DNA of 64,000 nt from an uncultured Luteitalea sp. (GCA_934541105.1 CAKTDA010000004.1:372001-436000), one strand, 5' to 3'; shown: positions 18,213-27,960, counted from the stretch's first letter. Translations and numbers: made by a program. Notes: a model not told the origin generated them from the letters alone.

Positions 18213-19600
18213 GCGAGCCCGCGCCGTTCGGCCGCGTGCTGCTTGCCGGGTGCGGCCTCATGGGCGGGTCGCTCGGGCTCGCGATCCGGGCGGTGTGGCC
18301 GGAGACGGTCGTCGAGGTGCTCGACCCGGCCGCCGACCCGCGCGTGCGCGATCACTTCACGCTCGTGTCCTCGCCGTCCGCGGCGGGGGCCGCCGATCTC
18401 GTGGTGCTCGGTGCGCCGGTGCTCGAGAACCTGCGCTTGTTCGACGCCCTCGCGCCGCACGTCGGTGCCCACACGGTGCTGACCGACCTGGGCAGCACCA
18501 AGGGCGCGATCCTCGCGCATGCACGCCGTCACCCGGATGTGTGCTTCGTCGGCGGTCATCCGATGGCCGGCAGCACGCACAGCGGCTTCGGCCACGCGCG
18601 CAGCGGGCTCTTCGTCGGCAGGCCGTGGATCCTGACGCCGGACGTCGATGGCAGGCACGGCGTGGAGGTCGTCGGCACGGCGCTCGCGCGGCTGACGCAA
18701 CTGGTCGTCGGTGTCGGCGGCCGCGCCGTCGTCATGGGCGCCGACGAGCACGATCGTCTCGTGGCCTACGTCAGTCACCTGCCGCAGGTCGTGAGCAGCG
18801 CCCTCATGTCTGTCGTCGGCACGGCGGTGACCGGGGACGGCCTGCAGTTTGCGGGCCCTGGCCTCGCCGACACGACGCGTCTTGCGGGCAGCGCACCGGC
18901 CCTGTGGCGCGACATCCTTGCCACAAATGCCGACCACGTCGGGCAGGCACTTGCCGCGCTGCGCGACGCGCTCCCCGATGCGTCGATGCTCGCGGGCGAC
19001 GCGCAAGGCATGCAGCCGCTCCTGCAGGATGGCCGCCGGTGGCGGACGGCTTTCGAGGGCCGGCCGACGATGCAGGCCGCGCCACCGGTGCTGCACCGTC
19101 CGGCGACGCGCACGTTCCTCGAAATGCGGGCACCCTCTCAGGTCGTGCCGTTCGCCTTCCCGGAGGTGGACGCCGTCGTGCGGCGCCTCGAACACGTGCC
19201 GGCGTCGCTCTACCGCTACCTGTACCGGGAGGTCGGTCGCCCGTGGCACTGGCTGGAGCGCCTCGACTGGAGTGACGCCCGCATCGTCGAGCACCTCGGG
19301 TCGGGCGGCATCGAGATCTGGATGCTCGCGGTCGCCGGCACGCCCGCGGGCTACTTCGAACTGCATCGGACGGCGCACGAGGTCGAGATTGCGTACTTCG
19401 GCCTGCTGCCGGAGTTCATCGGGCGACGACTCGGCCCGGCGCTCCTGACCGTTGCGGCCCGCGAAGCCTGGACGAGCGGTCCCGATCGCGTGTGGCTGCA
19501 CACCTGCACGCTCGACCATCCCGCGGCGCTGCGCAACTACACGCGCGTGGGGTTCGCGCCGTACAGGCAGGAAGCCTTCGACGCGAAGATTCCGGGCTAG
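18209..19600 (+). CDS. tyrA: Prephenate dehydrogenase fused to a GNAT acetyltransferase domain
   Basis: A 463-residue two-domain protein. Residues 1 to about 285 are Tyr[19 protein letters not shown] (NAD loop), [32 protein letters not shown] and [19 protein letters not shown]. After a linker of about 40 residues comes a GNAT domain (about 325-463) with [28 protein letters not shown] (acetyl-CoA loop R-x-x-G-x-A) and [20 protein letters not shown]. There is no internal stop or obvious frameshift. GTG 18209 overlaps the aroF stop (GTGA). TyrA oxidises prephenate to 4-hydroxyphenylpyruvate; the acetyltransferase substrate is unknown. It is the last gene of the operon. Confidence 0.9.
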   Translation: MSEPAPFGRVLLAGCGLMGGSLGLAIRAVWPETVVEVLDPAADPRVRDHFTLVSSPSAAGAADLVVLGAPVLENLRLFDALAPHVGAHTVLTDLGSTKGAILAHARRHPDVCFVGGHPMAGSTHSGFGHARSGLFVGRPWILTPDVDGRHGVEVVGTALARLTQLVVGVGGRAVVMGADEHDRLVAYVSHLPQVVSSALMSVVGTAVTGDGLQFAGPGLADTTRLAGSAPALWRDILATNADHVGQALAALRDALPDASMLAGDAQGMQPLLQDGRRWRTAFEGRPTMQAAPPVLHRPATRTFLEMRAPSQVVPFAFPEVDAVVRRLEHVPASLYRYLYREVGRPWHWLERLDWSDARIVEHLGSGGIEIWMLAVAGTPAGYFELHRTAHEVEIAYFGLLPEFIGRRLGPALLTVAAREAWTSGPDRVWLHTCTLDHPAALRNYTRVGFAPYRQEAFDAKIPG

Positions 19601-19625
19601 CAGGCCGGATCGCGCCGCCGGGGCA

Positions 19626-19631
19626 TATACT
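19626..19631 (+). promoter_or_regulatory. -10-like TATACT before scoA
   Basis: TATACT stands out in a GC-rich stretch 9 nt before the scoA ATG, giving a predicted 5' end 2-3 nt from the start codon. No -35 box and only a weak GACGAG ribosome-site candidate are seen. Confidence 0.4.
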
Positions 19632-19640
19632 CCGACGAGC

Positions 19641-20339
19641 ATGGACAAGCGGATCGCCAGTGCCGACGAGGCCGTCGCCCTGGTGCCCGATGGCGCGACG
19701 ATCATGATGGGCGGCTTCGGGCTGTGCGGCATCCCCGAGACGCTCATTGCGGCACTGCACCGCCGCGGCACGCGCGACCTCACGATCGTCAGCAACAATG
19801 CCGGCGTGGACGACTTCGGCATCGGCGTCCTGCTGCGTTCGCGCCAGGTGCGCAAGATGATCTCGACCTACGTCGGCGAGAACAAGGAGTTCGAGCGCCA
19901 GTTCCTCACCGGTGAACTCGAGGTCGAGCTGATCCCGCAAGGCACGTTCGCCGAGCGCATCCGCGCCGGCGGCGCAGGCATCGGCGGCTTCTTCACGCCC
20001 ACCGGCTACGGCACGATCGTCGCCGAGGGCAAGGAGACGCGCGAGATCGACGGCGTGCACTACGTGCTCGAGGCGCCGCTGCGGGCCGACTTCGCGTTCG
20101 TCAAGGCACAGGCGGGCGACAGCCACGGCAACCTCGTCTACCGCCACACGGCGCGCAACTTCAATCCGGTGATGGCGACGGCGGCGCGCACGACGATTGC
20201 CGAAGTCGAGCAGCTCGTGGAGCCCGGAGGCCTCGATCCCGACGTCGTCGTGACGCCCGGAATCTTCGTCGAGCACATCCTGCGCGGTGGTCCGTACGAG
20301 AAGCGGATCGAGAAGCGCGTCACGCGGCAGGCGTCCTGA
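19641..20339 (+). CDS. scoA: 3-oxoacid CoA-transferase, subunit A
   Basis: Alpha subunit (232 residues) of a class I CoA-transferase moving CoA from succinyl-CoA to acetoacetate or a related 3-oxoacid. Motifs are [27 protein letters not shown] and the loop [18 protein letters not shown]. The partner subunit is 17 nt downstream. The pair lies after the aromatic operon but seems to have its own promoter (TATACT at 19626). PcaI (3-oxoadipate) is possible; no other aromatic-degradation genes are near. Confidence 0.92.
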   Translation: MDKRIASADEAVALVPDGATIMMGGFGLCGIPETLIAALHRRGTRDLTIVSNNAGVDDFGIGVLLRSRQVRKMISTYVGENKEFERQFLTGELEVELIPQGTFAERIRAGGAGIGGFFTPTGYGTIVAEGKETREIDGVHYVLEAPLRADFAFVKAQAGDSHGNLVYRHTARNFNPVMATAARTTIAEVEQLVEPGGLDPDVVVTPGIFVEHILRGGPYEKRIEKRVTRQAS

Positions 20340-20356
20340 GGCGGGGAGCGTCGATC

Positions 20357-21010
20357 ATGGGGACCGACAAGCGCGAACGCATCGTCAGGCGCGTCGCCGC
20401 GGAACTGAAGGACGGCGACTACGTGAACCTCGGGATTGGCCTGCCGACGCTCGTGGCGAACCACGTGCCGCCGGGCATCGACATCGTGCTGCATTCGGAG
20501 AACGGACTCCTCGGCGTCGGCCCGTATCCCGCCGAGGACGAAGTGGACGCCGATCTGATCAACGCGGGCAAGGAGACGGTCACCGCGCTGCCCGGCGCCG
20601 CGTTCTTCAACGGCGCCGAGTCGTTCGGCATGGTGCGCGGCGGCCACATCGACATCACCGTGCTCGGTGCGCTCGAGGTCGACGAGGACGGCAACCTGGC
20701 CAACTGGATGGTGCCGGGGAAGATGGTCAAGGGGATGGGCGGCGCGATGGATCTCGTCGCCGGCGCACGCCGCGTGATCATCGCGATGGAACATGCCACG
20801 CGCGACGGACAGCCGAAGATCGTCCCGCGCTGCACGCTGCCGTTCACCGGCCTGCGCGTCGTCAATCGCATCGTCACCGAACTGGCGGTGTTCGACGTCA
20901 CGCCGCAGGGGCTCGTGCTGCGCGAACTTGCCGAGGACGCGACGCTCGACGCCGTGCGCGCCGCCACGAGCGCGGCCTACACGGTCGCGGACCCGCTCCC
21001 GCGCTTCTGA
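20357..21010 (+). CDS. scoB: 3-oxoacid CoA-transferase, subunit B
   Basis: Beta subunit (217 residues) with the catalytic Glu48 in the [11 protein letters not shown] motif that forms the glutamyl-CoA thioester. The N-terminus [19 protein letters not shown] and the segment [21 protein letters not shown] are standard for the family. A GGGGAGCG stretch precedes the ATG. It is followed by a GC hairpin at 21027-21043 and converges on the PKD-like gene. Confidence 0.92.
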   Translation: MGTDKRERIVRRVAAELKDGDYVNLGIGLPTLVANHVPPGIDIVLHSENGLLGVGPYPAEDEVDADLINAGKETVTALPGAAFFNGAESFGMVRGGHIDITVLGALEVDEDGNLANWMVPGKMVKGMGGAMDLVAGARRVIIAMEHATRDGQPKIVPRCTLPFTGLRVVNRIVTELAVFDVTPQGLVLRELAEDATLDAVRAATSAAYTVADPLPRF

Positions 21011-21026
21011 CGCATGCAGCAAACGC

Positions 21027-21043
21027 GGGGCGGAGGCCGCCCC
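21027..21043. terminator. GC hairpin between convergent genes
   Basis: GGGGCGG-AGG-CCGCCCC forms a perfect 7-bp stem with a 3-nt loop between scoB and the minus-strand PKD-like gene. There is no T-tract on either side, so Rho-independent action is uncertain. Confidence 0.4.
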
Positions 21044-21519
21044 TATTGCGGTGGGTCGAGCGTTATGTCGCGGATGCCGGCGCGCACCTGCACCATGGTC
21101 GTCGCGCCGCCGACGACGCGGTCGCCCTTCTTCATGCGGAAGCGGACGTTGTAGCGCCCGGCCATCGAGTACGTGTGCGTGTTGCTCACGTATCGGCGGA
21201 TCTCGCTGCTGCCGGCTTCGTACGGCGCGCAGTCGGGCGTGTTCTCGGACGTCGTGCCGTCGTCCCAGTCCCAGACGATTGTCGTGCAGTAGAAGGGCTC
21301 GTAGTCGGTCGCGCCGCCCTTGAACTCCGCACGCACGGTGATCTTCGCCGGCGAGAAGGCGATGAGCGGCGTCACGCGCAGGCTGATTTCGGGCCGGTCG
21401 TCGTCCCGGTCGGACGTGGCGCCCTTGCCAACGGCCTGCCGATCCCCGGGCCGGTCCTGTGCGACGAGCGTCGCGGTGCACATGGCCACCAGGAACGCTG
21501 CTCCGAACGTGCGAGTCAT
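21043..21519 (-). CDS. Small exported protein with PKD-like fold
   Basis: A 158-residue protein with an N-terminal signal peptide (TFGAAFLVAMCTATLVAQ). The mature part has PKD-domain hallmarks: a WDWDDGTTSE motif, then VSNTHTYSMAGRYNVRFRM (the HTY...G.Y.V signature). Such domains mediate protein-protein or carbohydrate contacts outside the cell. ATG 21519 is preferred because AAGGGG lies about 5-6 nt upstream; two GTG codons just before it are alternatives. Two Cys residues (YCTT and PDCAPY) could form a disulfide. Single-gene unit; function unknown. Confidence 0.75.
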   Translation of the reverse strand: MTRTFGAAFLVAMCTATLVAQDRPGDRQAVGKGATSDRDDDRPEISLRVTPLIAFSPAKITVRAEFKGGATDYEPFYCTTIVWDWDDGTTSENTPDCAPYEAGSSEIRRYVSNTHTYSMAGRYNVRFRMKKGDRVVGGATTMVQVRAGIRDITLDPPQ

Positions 21520-21613
21520 CACCACCCCTTGCTGGAAACGCCGGCCGTTCCCGCATCGTATCTCCCGCGCGCTGCAGGCTCAAGCCCACGGACCAGCCGT
21601 CATGCGCATCACA

Positions 21614-21619
21614 TAGAAT
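21614..21619 (+). promoter_or_regulatory. -10-like TAGAAT before pepA
   Basis: TAGAAT is 8 nt before the pepA ATG; transcription would begin about 2 nt from the start codon. No clear -35 or Shine-Dalgarno sequence. Confidence 0.38.
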
Positions 21620-21627
21620 GTCGGATC

Positions 21628-23136
21628 ATGCCGTCGCACGAGTTCTACACCACGCCAGCGCTGCGCCTCGTTGTCGGTCCCGCCCACGCGGCCGATGCCG
21701 ACGTCCTCGTGGTGCCCGTGTTCAGTGAGGCGGGTGCGCCGGCACCGGCACTGCCCGACGCGCTGGCGACCGCCCTTGCCGCCCTGCGCGCGTCGCGGGA
21801 GCTGAAGGGCGAGGCGTACGAATGTCACTGGCTCGGCGGGGACGGGCTCGCGGCCGGACGCGTCCTCGCACTCGGCGCCGGCAGCGAGGGGTCGGTCACT
21901 CCCGATGTCGCGCGCCGGCTCGGCACCGCCGCGGGTCTCGCCTCCCGCACGCGCGGCTTCGGGCGGGTTGCCGTGCTGGCTGCCGGCCCCCTGCAGCGCG
22001 AGGCGAGCGTCCGGGCACTGGCCGAGGGGCTGACGCTAGCGGCGTTCCACGTGGATGCCTACAAGACCCGCGATCGCAAGCTCGCGGATCTGCAGTCGGC
22101 GGCAGTCGTCGTGTCGGAGGGCGGCGCGCAGACGCTTGCCGATGCGGTCGCACTCGGTGCGGCCGTCGGCGAGGCGACAAACGTCGCGCGCGCGCTCGCG
22201 CACGAACCGCCGAACGTGCTGACGCCGAAGGTCCTCGCCGATCGGACGCAGGAACTGTTCGCGGGCACGCCGGTCCAGGTCGAGGTCCTCGACGAGACCC
22301 AGTTGCGGGGCCTGCACATGGGGCTCCTCCTCGGCGTCGCGCAGGGCAGCGCGCACGCGCCGCGGCTGATCGTGCTGCGTTACGAACCGGCTGGCGCGTC
22401 CGGGTCGGTCCTCGGCCTCGTTGGCAAGGCCGTGACGTTCGACACCGGCGGCATCTCGATCAAGCCGTCCGAGAACATGGACCGCATGAAGTACGACATG
22501 TGCGGCGGCGCGGCGGTGATTGGCGCGTTCCACGCCCTCGCGCGCGTGGGAGCGCCGGCCCGGGTCATCGGGGTGATTCCCGCCGTCGAGAACATGCCGA
22601 GCGGGACGTCGTTCCGCCCGGGCGACGTGCTGACGGGCGCCGGCGGCCAGACGGTGGAGATCACGAACACCGACGCGGAGGGGCGGCTGATCCTTGGCGA
22701 TGCGCTCTGGTATGCACAGAAGCTCGGGGCCACGCACCTCGTGGACATCGCGACCCTGACCGGCGCGTGTGCGGTGGCCCTCGGGCGCGTGGCGTCTGGT
22801 CTGTTCGGCACGCCGGATCGCTGGCGTGATGCCGTGCAGGAGGCGGGCGTCCGCGGTGGCGAGATGCTGTGGCCGCTGCCGATGACCGACGACTACAAGG
22901 ATCTGCTCAAGAGCGACATCGCCGACATGGTGAACGCCGCCGGCACGCGCTACGGCGGTGCGATCAGCGCCGCACTGTTCCTGAAGGCCTTCGCTGGCGA
23001 TACACCCTGGGCACACCTCGACATCGCCGGCACGGCGTGGGCCGACGATGCGAAGCCGTACCAGGCCAAGGGGCCCACAGGAGTGGCGGTGCGCTCGTTG
23101 ATCGAGCTGGCACGGTCGGCTGGCACCTGGGTGTAG
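21628..23136 (+). CDS. pepA: Leucyl aminopeptidase (M17 family)
   Basis: Cytosolic two-metal aminopeptidase of 502 residues that trims N-terminal residues from peptides. The C-terminal catalytic half has GKAVTFDTGGISIKPSENMD (Lys and Asp ligands), KYDMCGGAAV and the hallmark NTDAEGRLILGDAL (Asp/Glu ligands and Arg). The N-terminal macro-like domain (ALRLVVGPAHAADADVLVVPV) is more divergent. The start ATG 21628 follows a TAGAAT -10-like hexamer by 8 nt. A small membrane-protein gene begins 3 nt after its stop, so the two are probably co-transcribed. Confidence 0.95.
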   Translation: MPSHEFYTTPALRLVVGPAHAADADVLVVPVFSEAGAPAPALPDALATALAALRASRELKGEAYECHWLGGDGLAAGRVLALGAGSEGSVTPDVARRLGTAAGLASRTRGFGRVAVLAAGPLQREASVRALAEGLTLAAFHVDAYKTRDRKLADLQSAAVVVSEGGAQTLADAVALGAAVGEATNVARALAHEPPNVLTPKVLADRTQELFAGTPVQVEVLDETQLRGLHMGLLLGVAQGSAHAPRLIVLRYEPAGASGSVLGLVGKAVTFDTGGISIKPSENMDRMKYDMCGGAAVIGAFHALARVGAPARVIGVIPAVENMPSGTSFRPGDVLTGAGGQTVEITNTDAEGRLILGDALWYAQKLGATHLVDIATLTGACAVALGRVASGLFGTPDRWRDAVQEAGVRGGEMLWPLPMTDDYKDLLKSDIADMVNAAGTRYGGAISAALFLKAFAGDTPWAHLDIAGTAWADDAKPYQAKGPTGVAVRSLIELARSAGTWV

Positions 23137-23139
23137 ACC

Positions 23140-23496
23140 GTGTTGCAGCAAGACCCCCCGCCGCCGAGCGAGCAACCCGCGCCGTCCCAGGCCCCGCCAA
23201 AGGACGCGCCGCAGGAAACGGGTGTGCTGCGCGTGCCGGGGCAGGCGCCGCGCGACGTGCCGCTGATGTCCATCCAGGAGCAGCGCGACGAACCCCGCGT
23301 GCAGGTGGGGCCCGTGTCGCGTGAGACGGGCGTGGCGGACGTCCTCCTCGGATCGGTCGCGCTCGTCATGCTGATCGTGGCGCTGGCCCTCGTCGTCGGC
23401 GCCGTCGTCGGCGGCCTGCTGGTGCTCGTGAAGCACCGCCTCGGGTGGGGCGGCCCCGACCGCGACGCCGAGGACCACATCTCGATCACACGATAG
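23140..23496 (+). CDS. Hypothetical single-pass membrane protein
   Basis: 118 residues from GTG 23140, 3 nt after the pepA stop. The first 60 residues are Pro/Gln/Glu-rich and probably disordered (PPPPSEQPAPSQAPPKD). One strongly hydrophobic helix (GSVALVMLIVALALVVGAVV) lies at about 70-97, followed by a short basic/acidic tail. The close spacing to pepA and coding-like codon use support it as a gene. I do not recognise the family. It converges with the amidase gene at 23517. Confidence 0.65.
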   Translation: MLQQDPPPPSEQPAPSQAPPKDAPQETGVLRVPGQAPRDVPLMSIQEQRDEPRVQVGPVSRETGVADVLLGSVALVMLIVALALVVGAVVGGLLVLVKHRLGWGGPDRDAEDHISITR

Positions 23497-23516
23497 GGAA
23501 AGAGGTGGGCGCAGAT

Positions 23517-25511
23517 CTATTGCGTGCGTGCGGCGTTGGTCCCCGTGCCCTTGAGTGAACGCTGGTAGCGCAGCACCGCGTCGCGCAGGGCTTCGGCGAC
23601 GTCCTGACGGTACGCCGACGTCTTCAGCCGGCGTCCTTCCTCCGGCGTGCTCACGAAGCCGATTTCGGCGAGCACGCTCGGCATCGACGCGCCGATCAAC
23701 ACCACGAGGGGCGCCTGCTTGATGCCCCGGTCTGGGAGACCCGACTCCGTGCGCCGCAGCCGCGTCACGAGGTTGGACTGCACCATCTCGGCAAGATCGC
23801 GCGACTCGTCCAGCTTGTTGTTCAGCGTGATGGCCTTGACGATGTCGGGCAACTGCCGCATCGAGCCCTTCGCAATCGCGTTCTCGCGTGCCGCCACTTC
23901 CTCGGCCTCGCTCGTGTTGGCGAAGTTGAGCACGAACGTCTCCACGCCCTGCGCCGTGCGCCGGCGGCTCGAGTTCGCGTGAATCGACAGGAACATGTCG
24001 GCGTTCTCGCGGTTCGCGATGCGCGTCCGCTCCTCGAGCTCGATGAACGTGTCGGTCCTCCGGGTCATCACGACGTCGATGCCCGCTTCCTTCTTCAGCA
24101 GCTTCTCGAGCCTGAGCGCGACGTCGAGCACGAGTTCGGCTTCGCGGATGCCGTCACCGAGCGCGCCGACGTCGTGCCCGCCGTGGCCCGGGTCGATCAC
24201 GATGCGCGAGACGCCGAGCCCGAGTTGCCGCGCGAGCGAGTAGGTGCCCGAGCTGTTGGACTCGGGGGCGGTCGGCGTCGTGGTGACGTTGGGCGCGGCC
24301 GCCTCGGAGGGCAGCGGCGCATCCTTGTCGGCCAGCGCCGCGGCCGGTTGGGGCGGGGGCGTCATCCGGCGTGGTGCGGCGGAGGCAATGGCGCCCTCGG
24401 CTCCGGCCGGCAGGCTCGTTGGCGCAGGCGTCCGCTGGCCGGGCGCGTTGTCGGGACGCGGCGCGGGCGGTGTCGCGCGCGCGAGGCCCGGTTCCCGATA
24501 CATGTCGAGGACGAGTCGGTACGGGTTGTAGAGGGTGAAGAGGCTGTGCCGGGCCACGCCGCGCGTATCCACGACGACGCGTGTCACGCCGCCAGGATGC
24601 GTGCCGACACGAATCTCCCGCACGATGTCGCCATCGTCGAACTGCTTCGGGGCTTCGTCGATGTGCGACGCGAGGCTGGCGCCGCGCAGGTCGAAGAACA
24701 GGCGCGCCGGGTCCTTCAGCGTCTCCTCGTGGTACGCGACCTCGTTGTCGAGCTCGATTGTCACGCGCACGACCTCGGGCAGCACCACGCGCCTGATGTC
24801 TCGCACGATCACCGGACCCGACGACGAGGCCTTCTTCGCGTCCGCCCCAGAAGCGGCTGGCAACGACGCGGCGGCGGCTTCGCGTGCTGCCGGCGCCGTC
24901 GTCGATGTGGCGGGAGCCTCCGGCGTGTCGGCGTCGGGAGCGGCAGAGGGCTCGGCTTCCTCGGTGCGGATGTTGGCCTTTGCGAGTTCGGTCGCGGCGG
25001 GGGGCGGTGTCCTCGGTGCCGCCTTGGCAGCCTTCGTCTCGCGCGAGGTCGTACGCGACGATGCGGCCGAGATCTTCCGCAGGCGCGTCTGCGCATCACG
25101 CGTGAGCGAACTCGAGGGGTACTCCTTCACGAGCCACCGCAGCAGCGTCATCGCGCTGTCGCGCTCCTGGCTCGCGCCATAGGAGATGTTGGCGTCGAAC
25201 GCGAGGTTGGCGCCGTTCCACAGCGCGTTGTCGGCGTAGCCGCTGCGCGGCCACCGGCGCGCGATGAGTTCGTACTCCCGGATGACGGCGCGCATCTGCG
25301 AGAGCGGCGCCTTGCGTCGCGCCGACCGCAGCGTGCGTTCCCGCGCAAGCGTCGTCTCGTAGGCCGACTTGGCCGTCCGGGCCCGGGAGACTGCCGTCGA
25401 CGACGTGGTCGTCCTGCTGCTGGAGCGCTTGCGCTGGGCCGCCGCCTCGGCGGGCAGGCACAGGGCGAGCGCGATCGTCGCCGCGGCGATGGTGCGTAGG
25501 CTGCGTCGCAT
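23517..25511 (-). CDS. amiC: N-acetylmuramoyl-L-alanine amidase with AMIN domain
   Basis: Periplasmic amidase (664 residues) that splits septal peptidoglycan. A signal peptide (LRTIAAATIALALCLPAEAAA) is followed by a helical, tetratricopeptide-like region, a Pro/Ala-rich linker, an AMIN targeting domain near 240-330 (VRVTIELDNEVAYHEETL, LFFDLRGA), a second linker and the Amidase_3 domain from about 430. Zinc ligands are seen in IDPGHGGHD, the Glu after GIREAELVLD and SIHANSS; the catalytic Glu is in VLAEIGFVST. GAGGATC precedes ATG 25511, 10 nt after the ftsK stop, so the division translocase and hydrolase share a transcript. It is longer than E. coli AmiC because of the linkers. Confidence 0.9.
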   Translation of the reverse strand: MRRSLRTIAAATIALALCLPAEAAAQRKRSSSRTTTSSTAVSRARTAKSAYETTLARERTLRSARRKAPLSQMRAVIREYELIARRWPRSGYADNALWNGANLAFDANISYGASQERDSAMTLLRWLVKEYPSSSLTRDAQTRLRKISAASSRTTSRETKAAKAAPRTPPPAATELAKANIRTEEAEPSAAPDADTPEAPATSTTAPAAREAAAASLPAASGADAKKASSSGPVIVRDIRRVVLPEVVRVTIELDNEVAYHEETLKDPARLFFDLRGASLASHIDEAPKQFDDGDIVREIRVGTHPGGVTRVVVDTRGVARHSLFTLYNPYRLVLDMYREPGLARATPPAPRPDNAPGQRTPAPTSLPAGAEGAIASAAPRRMTPPPQPAAALADKDAPLPSEAAAPNVTTTPTAPESNSSGTYSLARQLGLGVSRIVIDPGHGGHDVGALGDGIREAELVLDVALRLEKLLKKEAGIDVVMTRRTDTFIELEERTRIANRENADMFLSIHANSSRRRTAQGVETFVLNFANTSEAEEVAARENAIAKGSMRQLPDIVKAITLNNKLDESRDLAEMVQSNLVTRLRRTESGLPDRGIKQAPLVVLIGASMPSVLAEIGFVSTPEEGRRLKTSAYRQDVAEALRDAVLRYQRSLKGTGTNAARTQ

Positions 25512-25521
25512 TGCTGGATCC

Positions 25522-27960
25522 TCAGCGCAGTTGCGCGTCCACCTCGTCGAAGTAGTCCTTGGGCACGAGCAGCTCACGGGCCTTGCCGCCCTGGCCGCTC
25601 GAGACCAGCCCCTCGGCCTCCATCATGTCCACCAGGCGTGCCGCGCGGCTGAAGCCGATGCGCAGGCGACGCTGCAGGTAGCTGATGGATGCCTGGCCGC
25701 TCGTCACCACGATGCGGGCGGCCTCGTCGTACAGGTCGTCCTTCTCGAAGCCGCCGGCCGTCGCGTCCGACGACTTCTCCTCGTCGGTGATCGACCGGTC
25801 GTACTGCGGCTGGCCCTGCTTGCGCAGGAAGCTCGCGAGGCGCGCGCTCTCCTGCTCGGAGATGTACGCGCCGTGCAGCCGCATGACCCGTGACGAGGCC
25901 GGCGGCAGGAACAGGCAGTCGCCCTTGCCGAGCAGCTGCTCGGCGCCGTTGGCGTCGAGGATCGTCCGCGAGTCGACCTTCGACGACACGCGGAACGAGA
26001 TGCGCGACGGCATGTTGGCCTTGATGAGGCCGGTGATGACGTCCACCGACGGGCGTTGCGTGGCCAGGATCAGGTGGATGCCGACCGCGCGCGCCATCTG
26101 TGCGAGGCGGCAGATCGACTGCTCGACCTCGTTGGAGGCGACCATCATGAGGTCGGCGAGCTCGTCGATCACGACGACGATGAAGGGCAGCGTCTTGAGC
26201 GGCTCGCCGGTCTTCGAGTCGGTACGGACCTCGCCCGCGTCGATGGCCGCCTTGAGGTTGCGGTTGAACTGCTCGATGTTGCGGACGCCGAAGGCCGCGA
26301 GTGTCTTGTAGCGTTCCTCCATCTCGCGCACGGCCCAGCGCAGCGCATTGGCGGCCAGCTTGGGTTCGACGACGACGGGCGTCATCAGGTGCGGGATGTC
26401 CTCGTACATGCCGAGTTCGAGGCGCTTGGGGTCGATCATGATGAACCGCGCCTGGTCGGGCGTGGCGCGGTAGAGGATGCTCGTGAGCATCGCGTTCAGG
26501 CCGACCGACTTGCCGGTGCCCGTCGATCCGGCAATCAGCAGGTGTGGCATCGTCGCGAGATCGCTGACGTACGGCTCGCCGTGGATCGTCTTGCCGAGCG
26601 CAATCGCGAGCTTCGAGCCCGAACGGCGGTAGGGCTCCGACTCGAGCAGTTCGCGCAGCGAGATCGACTCCCGCACCGGGTTGGGGATCTGGATGCCGAC
26701 CGTGCTCTTGCCGGGAATGCGATCGATGAGCACCGACTCGGCGCGCATCGCGAGCGACAGGTCCTCCGAGAGGCCCGTGATCTTGCTGTACTTGACGCCC
26801 GCATCGGGCTTGAACTCGTACGTGGTCACCACCGGTCCGGGCAGGATCTGGACGACGTTGCCTTCGACGGAGAACTCGCGGCACTTGTCCTCGAGCTGCC
26901 GCGCCGAGTCCATCAGTTCGCGTTCGTCCACCTTGCGCTCGGCCTGTGCCGGATCGAGGAGCGCGAGCGGCGGCAGCGAGTAGCCGCCGGCCTTGCGCTC
27001 GGCAGGCGCCTTCAGCTCGGACTCCGGTGCGCTCTCGGCGAGCGGCAGCGAGGCGGGTGTATTGACCCGGACCGGCGGCTTCGAGCGCACCGGCGGCATC
27101 GCGCCTGCGACCCGGGCTGGTGAGGGACCGGGCCCGGCGGCGCTTGCCGCCGATTCGACCTGGGGCGCTTCGCGGCGCGTGCCGCGGCCGACAGGGGCGA
27201 CGGGAGCCTCTCGCGGCGGTTCGGCGGCGGGCGCGCGCCGCCGCTGCGCGGGGGCCTCCTCGCCGCGCGACGCGTTCCGGACCTTCAGGCGCTCGACTTC
27301 CTCGGCCGTGGCGTCGCGTCCGAGGTGCTTGCGCATCACGTCGCGGCGCTGCTCGTCGCGCCGCTTCTCCTCGCGCCGTGCCTTGACCTGCTCGGAGTAC
27401 GCCGTCACGCGCGCGCGGACGGCGTGGCCGATGGCCGCGGACACCGCGCTCAGCGATACCTGCGTGGTGAGGATGAAGCCGAGGATGCCGAGCGAGACGA
27501 TGACGATCGCGCCGCCGGTGCGATTGAGGTAGCGGACGGCGACATCGGCGAGCACGGCCCCCAGATGCCCGCCGGCCGGCACCGTCGTGCCGTCGGTGAC
27601 GTACGTGTCGATCGTGAGGCCGAGCAGCGCCGCCACGCACAGCAGCAGCGTCACCGCGCCAATCGCCTTCGTGTAGCCGGCCGGGAGCGTGCGGCACCAG
27701 AAGTAGTGCCAGCCGGCGACGAGCAGCACGAGCGGGATCAGGAACGAGGCGTATCCGAGCAGCTGGAACGACGACTCGGCGACGAACGCGCCGACGCGGC
27801 CCGCGAAGTTGGCCGCGTCCTTGGGCGGCCCCGCGTAGAAGAACCACGCCGGATCGCCAGGCGTGTAGCTCGCCAGCGCCACGAACCAGAGCAGGGCGGC
27901 AAAGAACAGCGCCACGCCCAGCGCCTCGCTCACACGTCGCGACATCACGGATGTCGACAT
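25522..27960 (-). CDS. ftsK: DNA translocase FtsK/SpoIIIE
   Basis: Septal DNA pump that clears the chromosome terminus at division; 812 residues. Four hydrophobic helices occupy about residues 10-170, then a basic Pro/Ala-rich linker (about 190-310), the alpha/beta motor with Walker A GSTGTGKSVGLNAML near 475 and Walker B VVVIDELADLMM. The C-terminal winged-helix gamma domain (SISYLQRRLRIGFSRAARLVDMME) recognises polarity sequences. ATG 27960 shares one base with the RNase J stop (TGATG). The operon order rnj-ftsK-amiC links RNA turnover with division. Confidence 0.96.
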   Translation of the reverse strand: MSTSVMSRRVSEALGVALFFAALLWFVALASYTPGDPAWFFYAGPPKDAANFAGRVGAFVAESSFQLLGYASFLIPLVLLVAGWHYFWCRTLPAGYTKAIGAVTLLLCVAALLGLTIDTYVTDGTTVPAGGHLGAVLADVAVRYLNRTGGAIVIVSLGILGFILTTQVSLSAVSAAIGHAVRARVTAYSEQVKARREEKRRDEQRRDVMRKHLGRDATAEEVERLKVRNASRGEEAPAQRRRAPAAEPPREAPVAPVGRGTRREAPQVESAASAAGPGPSPARVAGAMPPVRSKPPVRVNTPASLPLAESAPESELKAPAERKAGGYSLPPLALLDPAQAERKVDERELMDSARQLEDKCREFSVEGNVVQILPGPVVTTYEFKPDAGVKYSKITGLSEDLSLAMRAESVLIDRIPGKSTVGIQIPNPVRESISLRELLESEPYRRSGSKLAIALGKTIHGEPYVSDLATMPHLLIAGSTGTGKSVGLNAMLTSILYRATPDQARFIMIDPKRLELGMYEDIPHLMTPVVVEPKLAANALRWAVREMEERYKTLAAFGVRNIEQFNRNLKAAIDAGEVRTDSKTGEPLKTLPFIVVVIDELADLMMVASNEVEQSICRLAQMARAVGIHLILATQRPSVDVITGLIKANMPSRISFRVSSKVDSRTILDANGAEQLLGKGDCLFLPPASSRVMRLHGAYISEQESARLASFLRKQGQPQYDRSITDEEKSSDATAGGFEKDDLYDEAARIVVTSGQASISYLQRRLRIGFSRAARLVDMMEAEGLVSSGQGGKARELLVPKDYFDEVDAQLR

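Noticed and set aside
18900..19200. A frameshift or missed stop creating the TyrA-GNAT fusion
   Set aside because: Codon usage and reading frame are continuous through the linker and both domains are complete, so I keep the fusion, with read-level checking suggested.
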